Shown in pieces: positions 1-9,349 of a stretch of DNA of 64,000 bases. The position numbers and the translations under genes are program-made. The stretch is from contig NZ_CP085193.1 of assembly GCF_024298965.1 (NCBI RefSeq), positions 8,122,001 to 8,186,000 on the forward strand, given 5' to 3'. Within the stretch, counting starts at the first letter, position 1, and each line of letters starts with the position of its first letter. The notes beneath the pieces are model-generated. The model had not been told where the DNA came from. It did no database searches and was given only the letters and a program-made list of their open reading frames with translations. The DNA comes from Streptomyces rapamycinicus NRRL 5491 (GTDB taxonomy: Bacteria > Actinomycetota > Actinomycetes > Streptomycetales > Streptomycetaceae).

Positions 1-25
1 GCAGGACTTCGGCGTCAACGTCTGA
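1..25 (+). CDS. TerD-family protein, last codons only
   Basis: The first bases read in frame as QDFGVNV followed by TGA. This matches the C-terminal end of the complete TerD protein just downstream, which ends DFGVNVS. The rest of the gene lies outside the window. It implies at least two tandem terD-type genes here. Confidence 0.6.
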
Positions 26-80
26 GCGACGTCCGAACGGGCCGTCGAAGGCCGCCGAAGGCCGTCGACAGGGCAATCAT

Positions 81-128
81 TCCGGCGCCGCACCCCCCGC
101 GCCCCAGAGGCAGGGGTGCGGCGCCGGA
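81..128. terminator. intrinsic terminator hairpin after the upstream terD
   Basis: A perfect 16-bp inverted repeat (arms 81-96 and 113-128, CCGGCGCCGCACCCC type) with a 16-nt loop lies between the upstream terD stop and the next terD ribosome binding site. There is no U-tract, which is usual for Streptomyces terminators. Confidence 0.75.
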
Positions 129-169
129 CGCGTATCACCCATGCACCACCGCGGGGAGGAAACAGCATC

Positions 170-745
170 ATGGGCGTCACACTCGCCAAGGGGGGCAATG
201 TCTCCCTCTCCAAAGCCGCTCCGAATCTCACACAGGTGCTCATCGGCCTGGGCTGGGACGCGCGCTCCACCACCGGAGCGCCGTTCGACCTCGACGCCAG
301 TGCCCTGCTGTGCCAGTCGGGGCGGGTGCTCGGCGATGAGTACTTCATCTTCTACAACAACCTCACGAGCCCCGAGGGCTCCGTCGAGCACACCGGCGAC
401 AACCTCACCGGCGAGGGCGAGGGTGACGACGAGTCCCTGCTGATCGATCTGGGCAAGGTCCCGGCCGAGGTCGACAAGATCGTCTTCCCGGTCTCCATCC
501 ATGAGGCCGAGGCCAGGCGCCAGACGTTCGGGCAGGTCAGCAATGCCTTCATTCGAGTGGTGAACCAGGCGGACGGCCAGGAGCTGGCCCGCTACGACCT
601 CTCCGAGGACGCCTCCGGCGAGACCGCGATGATCTTCGGCGAGGTCTATCGCTACGGCGGCGAATGGAAGTTCAGGGCCGTGGGGCAGGGGTACGCGTCG
701 GGTCTGCGAGGCATCGCTCTAGACTTCGGAGTCAACGTTTCGTAA
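170..745 (+). CDS. terD: TerD-family stress/tellurite resistance protein
   Basis: A 191-residue protein of canonical TerD length beginning [15 protein letters not shown]. The ATG at 170 is chosen because GGGGAGGA lies 10 bases upstream and the N-terminus matches the family exactly. TerD proteins are cytosolic calcium-binding beta-sandwich proteins. Acidic calcium-site segments are visible ([20 protein letters not shown], and the [13 protein letters not shown] stretch), as is the conserved [20 protein letters not shown] segment near the end. It forms a tight group with the DUF475 membrane protein 51 bp downstream. In the Ter system such proteins are thought to act with a TerC-type membrane partner in stress and metal sensing. 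That functional role is family knowledge, not shown here. Confidence 0.93.
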   Translation: MGVTLAKGGNVSLSKAAPNLTQVLIGLGWDARSTTGAPFDLDASALLCQSGRVLGDEYFIFYNNLTSPEGSVEHTGDNLTGEGEGDDESLLIDLGKVPAEVDKIVFPVSIHEAEARRQTFGQVSNAFIRVVNQADGQELARYDLSEDASGETAMIFGEVYRYGGEWKFRAVGQGYASGLRGIALDFGVNVS

Positions 746-796
746 AGCCGCGTAAAGTGCGCGGGGGAGACCTTACGACGAAGGATTGGGTAGGCA

Positions 797-1990
797 GTGC
801 TCCTCAAAACCTTTGGTTGGTCGTTCGCCATCACGGCGATCGGTCTGGCCCTGGCCGGCGTCCTCTGGGGGTGGCAGGGGCTCGCCATCGTCGGGATCCT
901 CTCGATCCTGGAGATCTCGCTCTCATTCGACAACGCGGTCATCAACGCGGGCATTCTGCGCAAGATGAACGCCTTCTGGCAGAAGATCTTCCTGACCGTC
1001 GGCATCCTGATCGCCGTCTTCGGCATGCGGCTGGTCTTCCCGGTGATCATCGTCGCCGTCACGGCCAAGATGAGCCCCATCGAGGCCGTCGATCTCGCGA
1101 TCAACGACAAGAACCAGTACGAGCACCTGGTCACGGCGGCGCATCCGGCGATCGCGGCCTTCGGCGGGATCTTCCTGCTGATGATCTTCCTCGACTTCAT
1201 CTTCGAGGAGCGGGACATCAGGTGGCTGGGGTGGCTGGAGAAGCCGCTCGCCAAGCTGGGCAAGCTGGACACGTTCTCGATCGTGGTCGCCCTGATCGGA
1301 CTGTTGGTCACCGCCACCACCGTGGCCACCGACGTGGCCCACGGCGGCGGTGACAAGAGCGCCACCGTCCTGTTGTCCGGCGTCGCCGGTCTGCTCACCT
1401 ATCTGATCGTCGGCGGCATCTCCGGCTACTTCGAGGACAAGCTCGAAGAGGAGGAGGAAGACGACGAGGACGACGAGGCCGACGCGGCCGGGGGCGAGGT
1501 CGACGAGGGCGCGAAGGCGGCCACGAACGCCCAGCTCAACGGCAGCGGCGGCCGTGGCTCCAGCGGCGCCACCGTGGTCGGCCTGGCCGGCAAGGCCGCG
1601 TTCTTCCTCTTCCTCTACCTCGAGGTCATCGACGCGTCCTTCTCCTTCGACGGGGTCATCGGCGCCTTCGCGATCACCAACGACATCTTCGAGATGGCGC
1701 TGGGTCTGGGCATCGGCGCCATGTACATCCGGTCGCTGACCGTCTTCCTGGTCCGCAGGGGCACCCTGGACGACTACGTCTACCTGGAACACGGCGCGCA
1801 CTACGCGATCGGCGCGCTGGCCGTGATCCTGCTGGTCACGATCAAGTACGAGATCAACGAGGTCATCACCGGCCTGGTGGGCGTGGTGCTGATCGCCGCC
1901 TCGTACTGGTCCTCGGTCCGGCGCAACCGTAAGGAGGCGGCCGCCGGGGAGGATTCGGAGGCCAAGACGGAAGTCACCTCCGGAGTCTGA
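797..1990 (+). CDS. DUF475 (TerC-like) integral membrane protein
   Basis: A 397-residue polytopic protein starting at GTG 797. Hydrophobic segments run through residues about 5-130 and resume after residue 250. Between them is a very acidic cytosolic linker (runs of E and D around residues 220-235). The motif EISLSFDNAVINAG and its second copy EVIDASFSFDGVIGAF are the duplicated SFDN-type motifs of the TerC/DUF475 fold, with acidic residues in the membrane expected to bind metal. It follows terD by 51 bp and is probably co-transcribed. In the Ter literature the membrane member anchors a TerD-containing complex; metal export is another possibility. Confidence 0.88.
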   Translation: MLLKTFGWSFAITAIGLALAGVLWGWQGLAIVGILSILEISLSFDNAVINAGILRKMNAFWQKIFLTVGILIAVFGMRLVFPVIIVAVTAKMSPIEAVDLAINDKNQYEHLVTAAHPAIAAFGGIFLLMIFLDFIFEERDIRWLGWLEKPLAKLGKLDTFSIVVALIGLLVTATTVATDVAHGGGDKSATVLLSGVAGLLTYLIVGGISGYFEDKLEEEEEDDEDDEADAAGGEVDEGAKAATNAQLNGSGGRGSSGATVVGLAGKAAFFLFLYLEVIDASFSFDGVIGAFAITNDIFEMALGLGIGAMYIRSLTVFLVRRGTLDDYVYLEHGAHYAIGALAVILLVTIKYEINEVITGLVGVVLIAASYWSSVRRNRKEAAAGEDSEAKTEVTSGV

Positions 1991-2168
1991 CCGCCGGGGT
2001 GTGACGCGGCGGTGTTTGAGGAACGCTCTGAGCGGGGCGGCCGAGGTCTTCGGACTCCTGGCCGCCCCGCGGCAGTTGAGCGGGTGGCAGGCGGCTTGTG
2101 GGGCTGTTTCCGGGGCAGCCTTCTGCCAGCCACGAGGCAGCGAGCGACGAAGGGTGGGGGTGCGCACC

Positions 2169-2897
2169 ATGGCGTTCTGGAACAACTGGGGACGGTCCGC
2201 ATGGCGTCAGTTCGACAGCGGTGACGCGTCCGGTGTGGTCGAGCTGACCAAGCGGCATGCGTCGATCTCGCTGACCAAGCAGGGGGCCGCCACCGGCAAT
2301 CTGCGCATCAACCTCTCCTGGCAGATGCGCACCTCGGACTTCAACAGCAGGGCGAGGCGCGGCTCGCTGCGCCATCCGCTGCAGATGTTCAAGCCCGAGC
2401 CGGTGCAGGCCCAGGGACCCGCGTTGGTCAATGTCGACCTCGACCTCGCGGTGATGTACGAGCTGAAGAGCGGCTCCAAGGGCGTGGTGCAGCCGCTGGG
2501 CGAGTTCTTCGGCAATCTCAACGAGGCGCCGTATATCAAGCTCAGCGGCGACGACCGGTTCGGCTCCGGGTCCGGTGAGACGGTCTACGTCAACATGGAC
2601 CACAAGGACGACATCAAGCGACTGCTCGTCTTCGTCTACATCTATGACGGCACCCCCGCCTTCGACCGCACCCACGGCCTGGTCACGCTCTATCCGAGCA
2701 ATGGGCCGCGGGTGGAGATCGCACTCGACGAGCGTGCCCCGCAGGCGCGCTCCTGCGCCGTCGTGCTGATCGAGAACGTCAAGGGCGAGATGATGGTCCG
2801 CCGCGAGGTGAAGTACGTCTACGGCTTCCAGGCGGAGCTGGACCGGCTGTACGGCTGGGGCCTCCAGTGGGGCCGGGGCTACAAGTCCAAGGTGTGA
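2169..2897 (+). CDS. TerD-superfamily protein, TerA-like
   Basis: A 242-residue protein beginning MAFWNNWGRSAWRQFDSG. The ATG at 2169 is preferred over upstream in-frame codons because the family starts there and a GGGGGTG purine tract precedes it. The central part (VNVDLDLAVMYELKSGSKG, then DDRFGSGSG and the VNMDHKDDIKRLLVFVYIYD segment) is the TerD/TerA beta-sandwich with acidic ligand loops. The C-terminus ends in a basic, aromatic tail. It lies on the same strand as the DUF475 gene, 178 bp downstream. It is likely a partner subunit in the Ter complex; the exact subfamily (TerA or TerD-like) is my inference. Confidence 0.85.
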   Translation: MAFWNNWGRSAWRQFDSGDASGVVELTKRHASISLTKQGAATGNLRINLSWQMRTSDFNSRARRGSLRHPLQMFKPEPVQAQGPALVNVDLDLAVMYELKSGSKGVVQPLGEFFGNLNEAPYIKLSGDDRFGSGSGETVYVNMDHKDDIKRLLVFVYIYDGTPAFDRTHGLVTLYPSNGPRVEIALDERAPQARSCAVVLIENVKGEMMVRREVKYVYGFQAELDRLYGWGLQWGRGYKSKV

Positions 2898-2933
2898 CCC
2901 CGGCCCGCCCCGCGGCCCCGTCCCCGTCCGCTC

Positions 2934-4055
2934 TTACCTGTTCTGGAACTGCGGCCCCTGCGGCGGCAGGACGAAATGGGGGTCCGGCACCTGGGCCGGG
3001 ATCGGCGGCGGGGGCGGCGGCACCGGTCCCGTCGGCTGCACCTGCTGCGGATAGCCGTACGCGGGCGGCTGCGGGTAGCCGTATCCCGGCTGAGGCTGCG
3101 GCTGCGGCTGCGGATACCCATAGCCGGGCTGCGCCGGGGCCTGGGCGGGCGGCTGCGGATATCCCGCGCCCGGGGCCTGCGGGGGCGGGGGCGGCACCTG
3201 CGACGGCACATAGGCGTAGCCGCTGTCGCCCTGCGCGGCGGCGGGGTGCATGGGCTGGGTGCGCTGCGGATCCCAGGGGTCGGGCGACACCGGGTGCGGA
3301 TAGCCGTACGCCGGGGGGTGGGCCTGGGTCGTCGCGTCGGACGGTGGCGGGGGCGGAGCGCCGGGGGCCGAAGCGGGTGCGGAGGTGGCGGCGGCCGCGG
3401 GCTCGGGGGCGGGGGCCGGGGTTTCGGGTGCGGCGGCGGGCTCGGGTGCGGCGATGGCCTCCGGCTCGGCCGCGGCGTCGTCCTCCGGGCCGCCCTCGCC
3501 GTCCTCCACCGAGATCCCGTACTGCGTGGCCAGCCCGACCAGCCCGGACTCATAGCCCTGCCCCAGGGCCCGGAACTTCCAGCCGTCGCCGCGCCGGTAG
3601 ACCTCACCGCAGATCAGCGCGGTCTCCTTGCCGGTGTCCGGCAGCACCGCGAAGATCGCGACCGGCTCGGCGTCCGCCGTGTCCGGCGCACCGGGTGAGG
3701 CGTCGTACAGCAGCAGGCTCAGATCCCGTACCTGCCCGAAGGTGCCGCCGTCGGCGGACGCCGCGATCACCACCCGGCGGATCTCCGGCTGCAGCCCGAT
3801 CAGCTCGGCCTCGATGGTGTCCGTCAGCGTGTCCTGGTTCGGCTTCTTGGGCAGATGCCGGACCAGACCCGAGGGGTGCTGCGGCTGGTTGTAGAAGACG
3901 AAGTCCTCGTCCGAGCGCACCCGGTCGTCCGGCCCCAGCAGCAGCGCCGAGGCGTCCACGTCGGGTACGTCCGTGCCGGGGGTCCAGCGCAGCACCGCGC
4001 GTATGGCCGTGGCCTCCAGCGGGATGTTCGATCCCTTCAGCATCGCCTGCGTCAT
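2934..4055 (-). CDS. TerD-domain protein with long Pro/Gln/Tyr-rich C-terminal tail
   Basis: A 373-residue protein. Residues 1-180 form a TerD domain ([61 protein letters not shown]). Residues about 181-373 are low complexity: an Ala/Pro/Glu stretch, then repeated YGYP and PQP units and polyproline, ending [10 protein letters not shown]. Such tails are disordered and may bind partners or mediate assembly, but nothing in the sequence proves this. It is convergent with the TerA-like gene (36 bp between the stops) and divergent from the aldolase-family gene, so it has its own promoter in the 234-bp gap upstream. Confidence 0.9.
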   Translation of the reverse strand: MTQAMLKGSNIPLEATAIRAVLRWTPGTDVPDVDASALLLGPDDRVRSDEDFVFYNQPQHPSGLVRHLPKKPNQDTLTDTIEAELIGLQPEIRRVVIAASADGGTFGQVRDLSLLLYDASPGAPDTADAEPVAIFAVLPDTGKETALICGEVYRRGDGWKFRALGQGYESGLVGLATQYGISVEDGEGGPEDDAAAEPEAIAAPEPAAAPETPAPAPEPAAAATSAPASAPGAPPPPPSDATTQAHPPAYGYPHPVSPDPWDPQRTQPMHPAAAQGDSGYAYVPSQVPPPPPQAPGAGYPQPPAQAPAQPGYGYPQPQPQPQPGYGYPQPPAYGYPQQVQPTGPVPPPPPPIPAQVPDPHFVLPPQGPQFQNR

Positions 4056-4289
4056 GGCGGCAATCCTGCCTTCCCGGTGGGTGCGGGGACAACGCAGGGT
4101 ACGCGGCGGGCGGCAGCGCGGGGGTGGTACGGGGCGGCAGGGCGGGCATGCCGGACACCACGCGGACGCACATGGGTTACGTGATTTTCACGCCCTTGGG
4201 GAACTTTTGACCCATGGCCGCACGTACGATTATCGGCCAACCGTGGGTCAGCGTGACCGAGGCGGCGTACCGGCAGCGCGGGGAGTTGT

Positions 4290-5477
4290 ATGCGGCATTT
4301 CGAACATCTGCCCGTCGAGGTGCGAGCCAACCTCTTCCACCGGGAGCCCGGTGAATTCAGCGTGGACTCGCCCACCCGGACGCTGGCCGTCGCCCTCGGA
4401 GCCACCCTGTACTGCCCGGCGACCCGGCCCCGGCTGGCCGAGGATATCGTCAAACAGGCAGGTCGTGGCGTCGTCTCCATGGTGCTGTGCCTGGAGGACT
4501 CCATCGACGACGCCGAGGTGGCGGGCGCGGAGGAGAACCTCGTACGGCAGTTCGCGGAGCTGTCCGGGCGCGACTCCGGCACCTCGCTGCCGCTGCTCTT
4601 CATCCGGGTCCGCACCCCCGAGCAGATCGTCGATCTCGTCTCCCGGCTCGGAGCGGGCGTGCGGCTGCTGTCCGGATTCGTACTGCCGAAGTTCACCGAG
4701 GAGCGTGGCGGGGCCTTTCTCGAGGCGCTGATGTCGGCCGAAACCGCCCAGGTGACCGAGGCGTTGGGCGGACGGCGGCTGTTCGCGATGCCGGTCCTCG
4801 AATCGCCCGAGCTGATGCACCGCGAAACGCGCACCGACAGCCTCAGCGGCATCAGCCGGATTGTCGACAAGTACCGGGAGCGGGTGCTGGCGCTGCGGCT
4901 CGGGGTCACCGATCTGTGCTCTGCGTACGGGCTGCGCAGGGCTCCCGACATGACCGCCTACGACGTCCAGCTGGTCGCGTCCGTGATCGCGGACGTGGTG
5001 AACATGCTGGGCCGGGCCGATGGCACGGGCTTCACGATCACCGGGCCGGTGTGGGAGTACTTCAAACCGCATGAGCGGATGTTCAAGCCGCAACTGCGGA
5101 TCAGCCCCTTCAGCAGCGGCCGCGCCGAGTCGCTGCGCACCGCGCTGATCGAGCACCACATGGACGGGCTGCTGCGCGAGATCGAGCTGGACCGGGCCAA
5201 CGGTCTCCAGGGCAAGACCTGCATCCACCCCACCCATGTGGCCCCGGTGCACGCGCTCTCCGTCGTCAGCCACGAGGAGTTCAGCGACGCGGTGGACATC
5301 CTCGAGCCGCAGCGCTGCGGGGGCGGTGTGCTGCGTTCCTCGTACACCAACAAAATGAACGAGGTGAAGCCGCACCGGGCCTGGGCCGAGCGGACCCTGC
5401 GGCGCGCGGAGGTCTTCGGGGTGGCCCGGGAGGATGTGAGCTTCGTGGAGCTGCTGGCGGCGAGCCTGCGGACGTAG
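4290..5477 (+). CDS. HpcH/HpaI aldolase / citrate lyase-like enzyme of the Ter module
   Basis: A 395-residue TIM-barrel protein. Start 4290 is supported by GGGGAG seven bases upstream. Motifs typical of the citrate-lyase beta/HpcH family are visible: VVSMVLCLEDSIDDAEV with acidic metal ligands, LLFIRVRTPEQ with the substrate arginine, LRLGVTDLCSAYG and GKTCIHPTHV. It starts the three-gene set of aldolase, PRTase-StiP-PELOTA fusion and HAD hydrolase that accompanies TerD proteins in many bacteria. That set is proposed from comparative genomics to make or process a nucleoside-like metabolite. The substrate is unknown. It is divergent from the tailed TerD gene. Confidence 0.88.
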   Translation: MRHFEHLPVEVRANLFHREPGEFSVDSPTRTLAVALGATLYCPATRPRLAEDIVKQAGRGVVSMVLCLEDSIDDAEVAGAEENLVRQFAELSGRDSGTSLPLLFIRVRTPEQIVDLVSRLGAGVRLLSGFVLPKFTEERGGAFLEALMSAETAQVTEALGGRRLFAMPVLESPELMHRETRTDSLSGISRIVDKYRERVLALRLGVTDLCSAYGLRRAPDMTAYDVQLVASVIADVVNMLGRADGTGFTITGPVWEYFKPHERMFKPQLRISPFSSGRAESLRTALIEHHMDGLLREIELDRANGLQGKTCIHPTHVAPVHALSVVSHEEFSDAVDILEPQRCGGGVLRSSYTNKMNEVKPHRAWAERTLRRAEVFGVAREDVSFVELLAASLRT

Positions 5478-5546
5478 GGCGAACCGGGCCCGGCACGGGC
5501 CCGGGGACGAGGGACGAGGGACGATGGAAACGAGGCGCAGGGCGGC

Positions 5547-8492
5547 GTGAGCGTGGACAACGTGTGGTCGGGACAGTGGGTCGCGGACCGGCTCGGAGTA
5601 CGGCTGGCCGGGGCCGGGACTGGGGCCGGGACTGGGACTGGGACTGGGACCGGCGCCGTGGCCGGGAGCGGGCGCGGGAGCGCGGACGGCGACGGCGGCG
5701 CGGAGCTGCGGGAGCTGCTGGGGCTGGCCCTGCGGCGCAACCCCAAGCGGGCGCATCTGCTGGTCTCCAACGTGCTCGGCAAGCACGTCCCGCAGCGCCC
5801 CGCCACCGTCCACGGCGCGGGCGTGCGGCTCGGCCGCCGGGTGCGGGAGCTGCTGGGCGACGAGGCGGCGGCGCGCGCGGTGGTGCTCGGGTACGCGGAG
5901 ACCGCCACCGGCCTCGGCCACAGCGTGGCCGACGGGCTCGCCCTCGCCCCGTACCTCCACTCCACCCGCCGCCCGGTCCCGGGCGTCGCCACGGTGGGCG
6001 GCTTCGAGGAGGAGCACAGCCACGCCACCTCCCATCTGCTGCTCCCCGAGGACCCCGGGTTCCTGGCCTCGACGGGCCCGCTGGTCCTCGTGGACGACGA
6101 GTTCTCCACCGGCCGCACGGTCCTCAACACCATCGCCGCCCTCCACCGCCGCTTCCCCCGCGACCACTATGTGGTGGTCGCCCTGGTGGACATGCGCTCG
6201 CCGGAGGACCGCGACCGCCTGGACGCCTTCGCGGCCGACCTCGGCGCGCGCGTCGACCTGGTCGCCGCCGCGGCCGGAGCGGTGCACCTCCCGGACGACG
6301 TCCTGGAGCGCGGCGCGGAGCTGGTGGCCGCGCACGAGGCAGCCGCCGAGGGCGGTGGGGCCGCAATCGAGAACCGTAAGGCCACGCCCGAGGGCCATGA
6401 AGACGCGCCCGAGAACCGTAAGGCCGCCGCCGGGAACCGTAAGGCCGCCGCCGAGGACCGTAAGGCCGCCGCCGCCACCACCGACACCGCCACCGGCGCG
6501 GGCCCGTCCGCCGACCGCGTGGACCTCGGCTGGCCCGAAGGGCTCCCGGACGGCGGTCGTCACGGCTTCACCCCCACCCACCGCGCCCGCCTCGAAGCGG
6601 CCCTCCCCACCCTGGCCACCCGCCTCGCGGCGGCGCTGCGGGAAACCCCGGACGCCTCTGCCACAGCTGCCGACGACCCGGCGGCAGCCTCGGGCCGGGC
6701 CGCGCCCGCCCCGGGCGGGCCGGGCGGCGACGCGGGCGGGCCGGGGGGTGCCCCGGGCGGCCTCGGCACCGGCGGCGCCCCCGCCCCGCCCCGCCCCGTC
6801 CGTCGCGTCCTCGTCCTCGGGTTCGAGGAGCTGATGTACGCGCCGCTGCGGATCGCGGAGGCGCTGGACGAGGCGCTCGACGGCGTCGAGGTGCGGTATT
6901 CGACGACCACCCGCTCGCCCGTGCTCGCCGTCGACGACCCCGGATACGCCATCAGGACCCGGCTGACCTTCCCCGCGCACGACGACCCCGCCGACGGCCC
7001 CGGGCCCCGCTACGCGTACAACGTGGCGCCCGGCGCCGACCCCGGCCGCCGCTTCGACGCCGTCGTCGCCGTCGTCGACTCGACCGCCGACACGCCCGCG
7101 CTGCACGCCCCCGGCGGGCTGCTCGCCGGCTTGGGCGCGCACACGGACCGGCTGGTGCTGGCCGTGGTGCCGTCCTACCGCCCGCAGACCCCCCCCACCC
7201 CCCGCACCGTCCCCGAACGACAGGCACCGCCCATGCACCAACCGTCGAACGAACCCCTGCGCGGACCGGACTTCTCGTCCTACGCGCCCGAAGAGGTCGG
7301 CTGGCTGCTCCAGGACTTCTCCCACGTCACCCTCGAGGCGCCCACCGAGGAGCGGGAGGAGGCGATCCAGAGCGGGGGCGCGCACTACGCCGAGTCGCTG
7401 CCCGTGGAGTACCAGCCGAACGAGCGCTACCAGGAGCTGTTCCGGGCCGCCCTCGACACCTCCGCCGCCCGGATCGCCCGCGCGGTCGGCGCGGTCACCG
7501 AGACCGTGCTCGCCGAGCGCTCCCCGCGCCCCGTACTCGTCTCGCTCGCCCGCGCCGGTACCCCCGTCGGGGTGCTGATGCGCCGCTGGGCGCGCCACGC
7601 CCACGGGCTGGACCTCCCGCACTACGCGATCTCCATCGTGCGCGGCCGCGGCATCGACACCGCCGCGCTGCGCTGGCTGGCGGACCACCACGACCCGTCC
7701 GACGTCGTCTTCGTCGACGGCTGGACCGGTAAGGGCGCCATCACCCGCGAGCTGTCGGACGCCGTCGCCCCGTACCCGGACTTCGATCCGCGGATCGCGG
7801 TCCTCGCCGACCCCGGCCGCTGTGTGGACACCTACGGCACCCGGGACGACTTCCTCGTCCCCTCCGCATGCCTCAACTCGACCGTCTCCGGGCTGATATC
7901 GCGCACCGTGCTCCGCGCCGACCTCGTCGGCCCGAACGACTTCCACGGCGCGAAGTACTACCGCGAACTCGCCGGCTCGGATGTCTCGGAGCACTTCCTG
8001 GACACCGTCTCGGCCCGCTTCGCCGAGGTCGCCGAGGCGGCCCTGGCCGACGCCGAGCGGCTCGCGGCCACCGACCGCACCCCCACCTGGGAGGGCTGGG
8101 CCGCGGTCGAGCGGATCAGCCAGGAGTACGGCATCCACGACGTCAACCTCGTCAAGCCGGGCGTTGGCGAGACCACGCGGGTGCTGCTGCGCCGCGTCCC
8201 GTGGAAGATCCTCGCCCAGCGCGGCGCGGGCGCGGACCTGGACCACGTGCGGCTGCTCGCCGAGCAGCGCGGAGTGCCGGTGGAGGAGGCCGACGACCTC
8301 CCGTACACCTGCGTCGGGCTGATCCACCCGCGCTACACCCGGGGCGCCACCGGGGCCGACGGAAAGACGGTCGGCACGGCTTCCGACAAGGCGGCCGACA
8401 GGACGGGCGACAAGACGGACGACAAGGCGAACACCGCGGACACGGCGGGCATCGCCGCCGGCAGACACGAGAGAACGGTGGCGGCACGATGA
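5547..8492 (+). CDS. fusion: phosphoribosyltransferase - TRSP - StiP cysteine-protease-like - PELOTA RNA-binding domain
   Basis: A 981-residue multidomain protein of the Ter-linked module. The N-terminal third is a PRTase with the PRPP loop VLVDDEFSTGRTV near residue 179. A lysine/alanine-rich repetitive linker (ENRKA units, about residues 273-312) precedes a TRSP-type region (DLGWPEGLPDGGRHGF, then RRVLVLGFEELMYAPLRIAE from about 415). From about residue 569 the StiP domain begins (FSSYAPEEVGWLLQDFS); SACLNSTVSGLISRTV (Cys about 774) and NDFHGAKYY supply candidate Cys and His. A PELOTA-like RNA-binding segment follows about residue 870 (VPWKILAQRGAGADLDH). The gene starts at GTG 5547, has a GGGACT microsatellite encoding a GAGTGT stretch near its start, and ends in an ATGA overlap with the HAD gene. 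Pathway and substrate are unknown. Confidence 0.85.
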   Translation: MSVDNVWSGQWVADRLGVRLAGAGTGAGTGTGTGTGAVAGSGRGSADGDGGAELRELLGLALRRNPKRAHLLVSNVLGKHVPQRPATVHGAGVRLGRRVRELLGDEAAARAVVLGYAETATGLGHSVADGLALAPYLHSTRRPVPGVATVGGFEEEHSHATSHLLLPEDPGFLASTGPLVLVDDEFSTGRTVLNTIAALHRRFPRDHYVVVALVDMRSPEDRDRLDAFAADLGARVDLVAAAAGAVHLPDDVLERGAELVAAHEAAAEGGGAAIENRKATPEGHEDAPENRKAAAGNRKAAAEDRKAAAATTDTATGAGPSADRVDLGWPEGLPDGGRHGFTPTHRARLEAALPTLATRLAAALRETPDASATAADDPAAASGRAAPAPGGPGGDAGGPGGAPGGLGTGGAPAPPRPVRRVLVLGFEELMYAPLRIAEALDEALDGVEVRYSTTTRSPVLAVDDPGYAIRTRLTFPAHDDPADGPGPRYAYNVAPGADPGRRFDAVVAVVDSTADTPALHAPGGLLAGLGAHTDRLVLAVVPSYRPQTPPTPRTVPERQAPPMHQPSNEPLRGPDFSSYAPEEVGWLLQDFSHVTLEAPTEEREEAIQSGGAHYAESLPVEYQPNERYQELFRAALDTSAARIARAVGAVTETVLAERSPRPVLVSLARAGTPVGVLMRRWARHAHGLDLPHYAISIVRGRGIDTAALRWLADHHDPSDVVFVDGWTGKGAITRELSDAVAPYPDFDPRIAVLADPGRCVDTYGTRDDFLVPSACLNSTVSGLISRTVLRADLVGPNDFHGAKYYRELAGSDVSEHFLDTVSARFAEVAEAALADAERLAATDRTPTWEGWAAVERISQEYGIHDVNLVKPGVGETTRVLLRRVPWKILAQRGAGADLDHVRLLAEQRGVPVEEADDLPYTCVGLIHPRYTRGATGADGKTVGTASDKAADRTGDKTDDKANTADTAGIAAGRHERTVAAR

Positions 8493-9349
8493 GCGTTCTG
8501 GTGGCAAGCGACCTCGACCGCACCCTGATCTACTCCGCGGCCGCGCTCGGCCTCGAGATGCCGGACGCCGAGGCCCCGCGGCTGCTGTGCGTCGAGACGT
8601 ACGAGGGCAAGCCGCTGTCGTACCTGACCGAGACCGCCGCCGGGCTGCTCGCCGAGCTGGTCCGCACCTCCGTCTTCGTCCCCACGACCACCCGCACCGT
8701 CGAGCAGTACCGCCGCATCCGCCTCCCCGGCCCCGCCCCCCGCTTCGCGATCTGCGCCAACGGCGGCCAGCTGCTGGTCAACGGCGAGCCCGACGCCGAC
8801 TGGCAGCAGCGGGTGCGCGGCGCCCTCGACGACGGATGCGCCCCCCTGGAGGAGGTGCGCGCCCACCTCAGCGCCACCGCCGACCCCGCCTGGCTGCTCA
8901 AGGAGCGGGTGGCCGAGGAGCTGTTCGCCTATCTCGTGGTGAGGCGGGAGCTGCTGCCCGAGGGGTACGTCAAGGAGCTCACCCAGTGGGCCGACCCGCG
9001 CGGCTGGACGGTCTCCCTCCAGGGCCGCAAGATCTACGCCGTGCCCAAGCCGCTCACCAAGAGCGCGGCCGTCGCCGAGATCAAGAGCCGCACCGGAGCC
9101 GACGAGGTGCTCGCCGCGGGCGATTCGCTGCTCGACACCGATCTGCTGCTCGCGGCCGACCGCGCCTGGCGCCCCGGCCACGGCGAACTGGCCGACATCG
9201 GCTGGTCGGCGCCCCAGCTGACCGTGGTCGAGGAGAAGGGCGTCGCGGCGGGCGAGGCCATCGTCCGCGCCCTGGGGACACGTTCCTCCGTCACCTGGGC
9301 GCGCGCCCGCAGCCAGATCATCCGCGCCGTCTCCCGCGGCCGGGACTGA
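8489..9349 (+). CDS. HAD-superfamily hydrolase of the Ter module
   Basis: A 286-residue protein whose ATG overlaps the stop of the preceding fusion gene (ATGA), so the two are translationally coupled. HAD motif I is SDLDRTLIY (nucleophile and acid/base Asp pair). Motif II is VFVPTTTRT. A cap region occupies about residues 85-180. The Lys of motif III is in KPLTKSAAV, and motif IV is AAGDSLLDTDLL. It is the HAD component found with the aldolase and PRTase-StiP proteins in Ter gene sets, presumably a phosphatase acting on their product. The 3' end overlaps the convergent DedA gene by 32 bp. Confidence 0.9.
   Translation: MSVLVASDLDRTLIYSAAALGLEMPDAEAPRLLCVETYEGKPLSYLTETAAGLLAELVRTSVFVPTTTRTVEQYRRIRLPGPAPRFAICANGGQLLVNGEPDADWQQRVRGALDDGCAPLEEVRAHLSATADPAWLLKERVAEELFAYLVVRRELLPEGYVKELTQWADPRGWTVSLQGRKIYAVPKPLTKSAAVAEIKSRTGADEVLAAGDSLLDTDLLLAADRAWRPGHGELADIGWSAPQLTVVEEKGVAAGEAIVRALGTRSSVTWARARSQIIRAVSRGRD

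Noticed and set aside
2867..4210. Plus-strand proline/arginine-rich frame antisense to the tailed TerD gene
   Set aside because: The composition is explained by the YGYP/PQP-coding sequence on the minus strand; no domain is visible.
4248..8507. A 1419-codon open frame on the minus strand opposite the Ter enzymes
   Set aside because: It is the GC-rich mirror of the aldolase and PRTase-StiP fusion genes. The plus-strand products have clear domains and ribosome binding sites, while the minus frame shows only biased composition.
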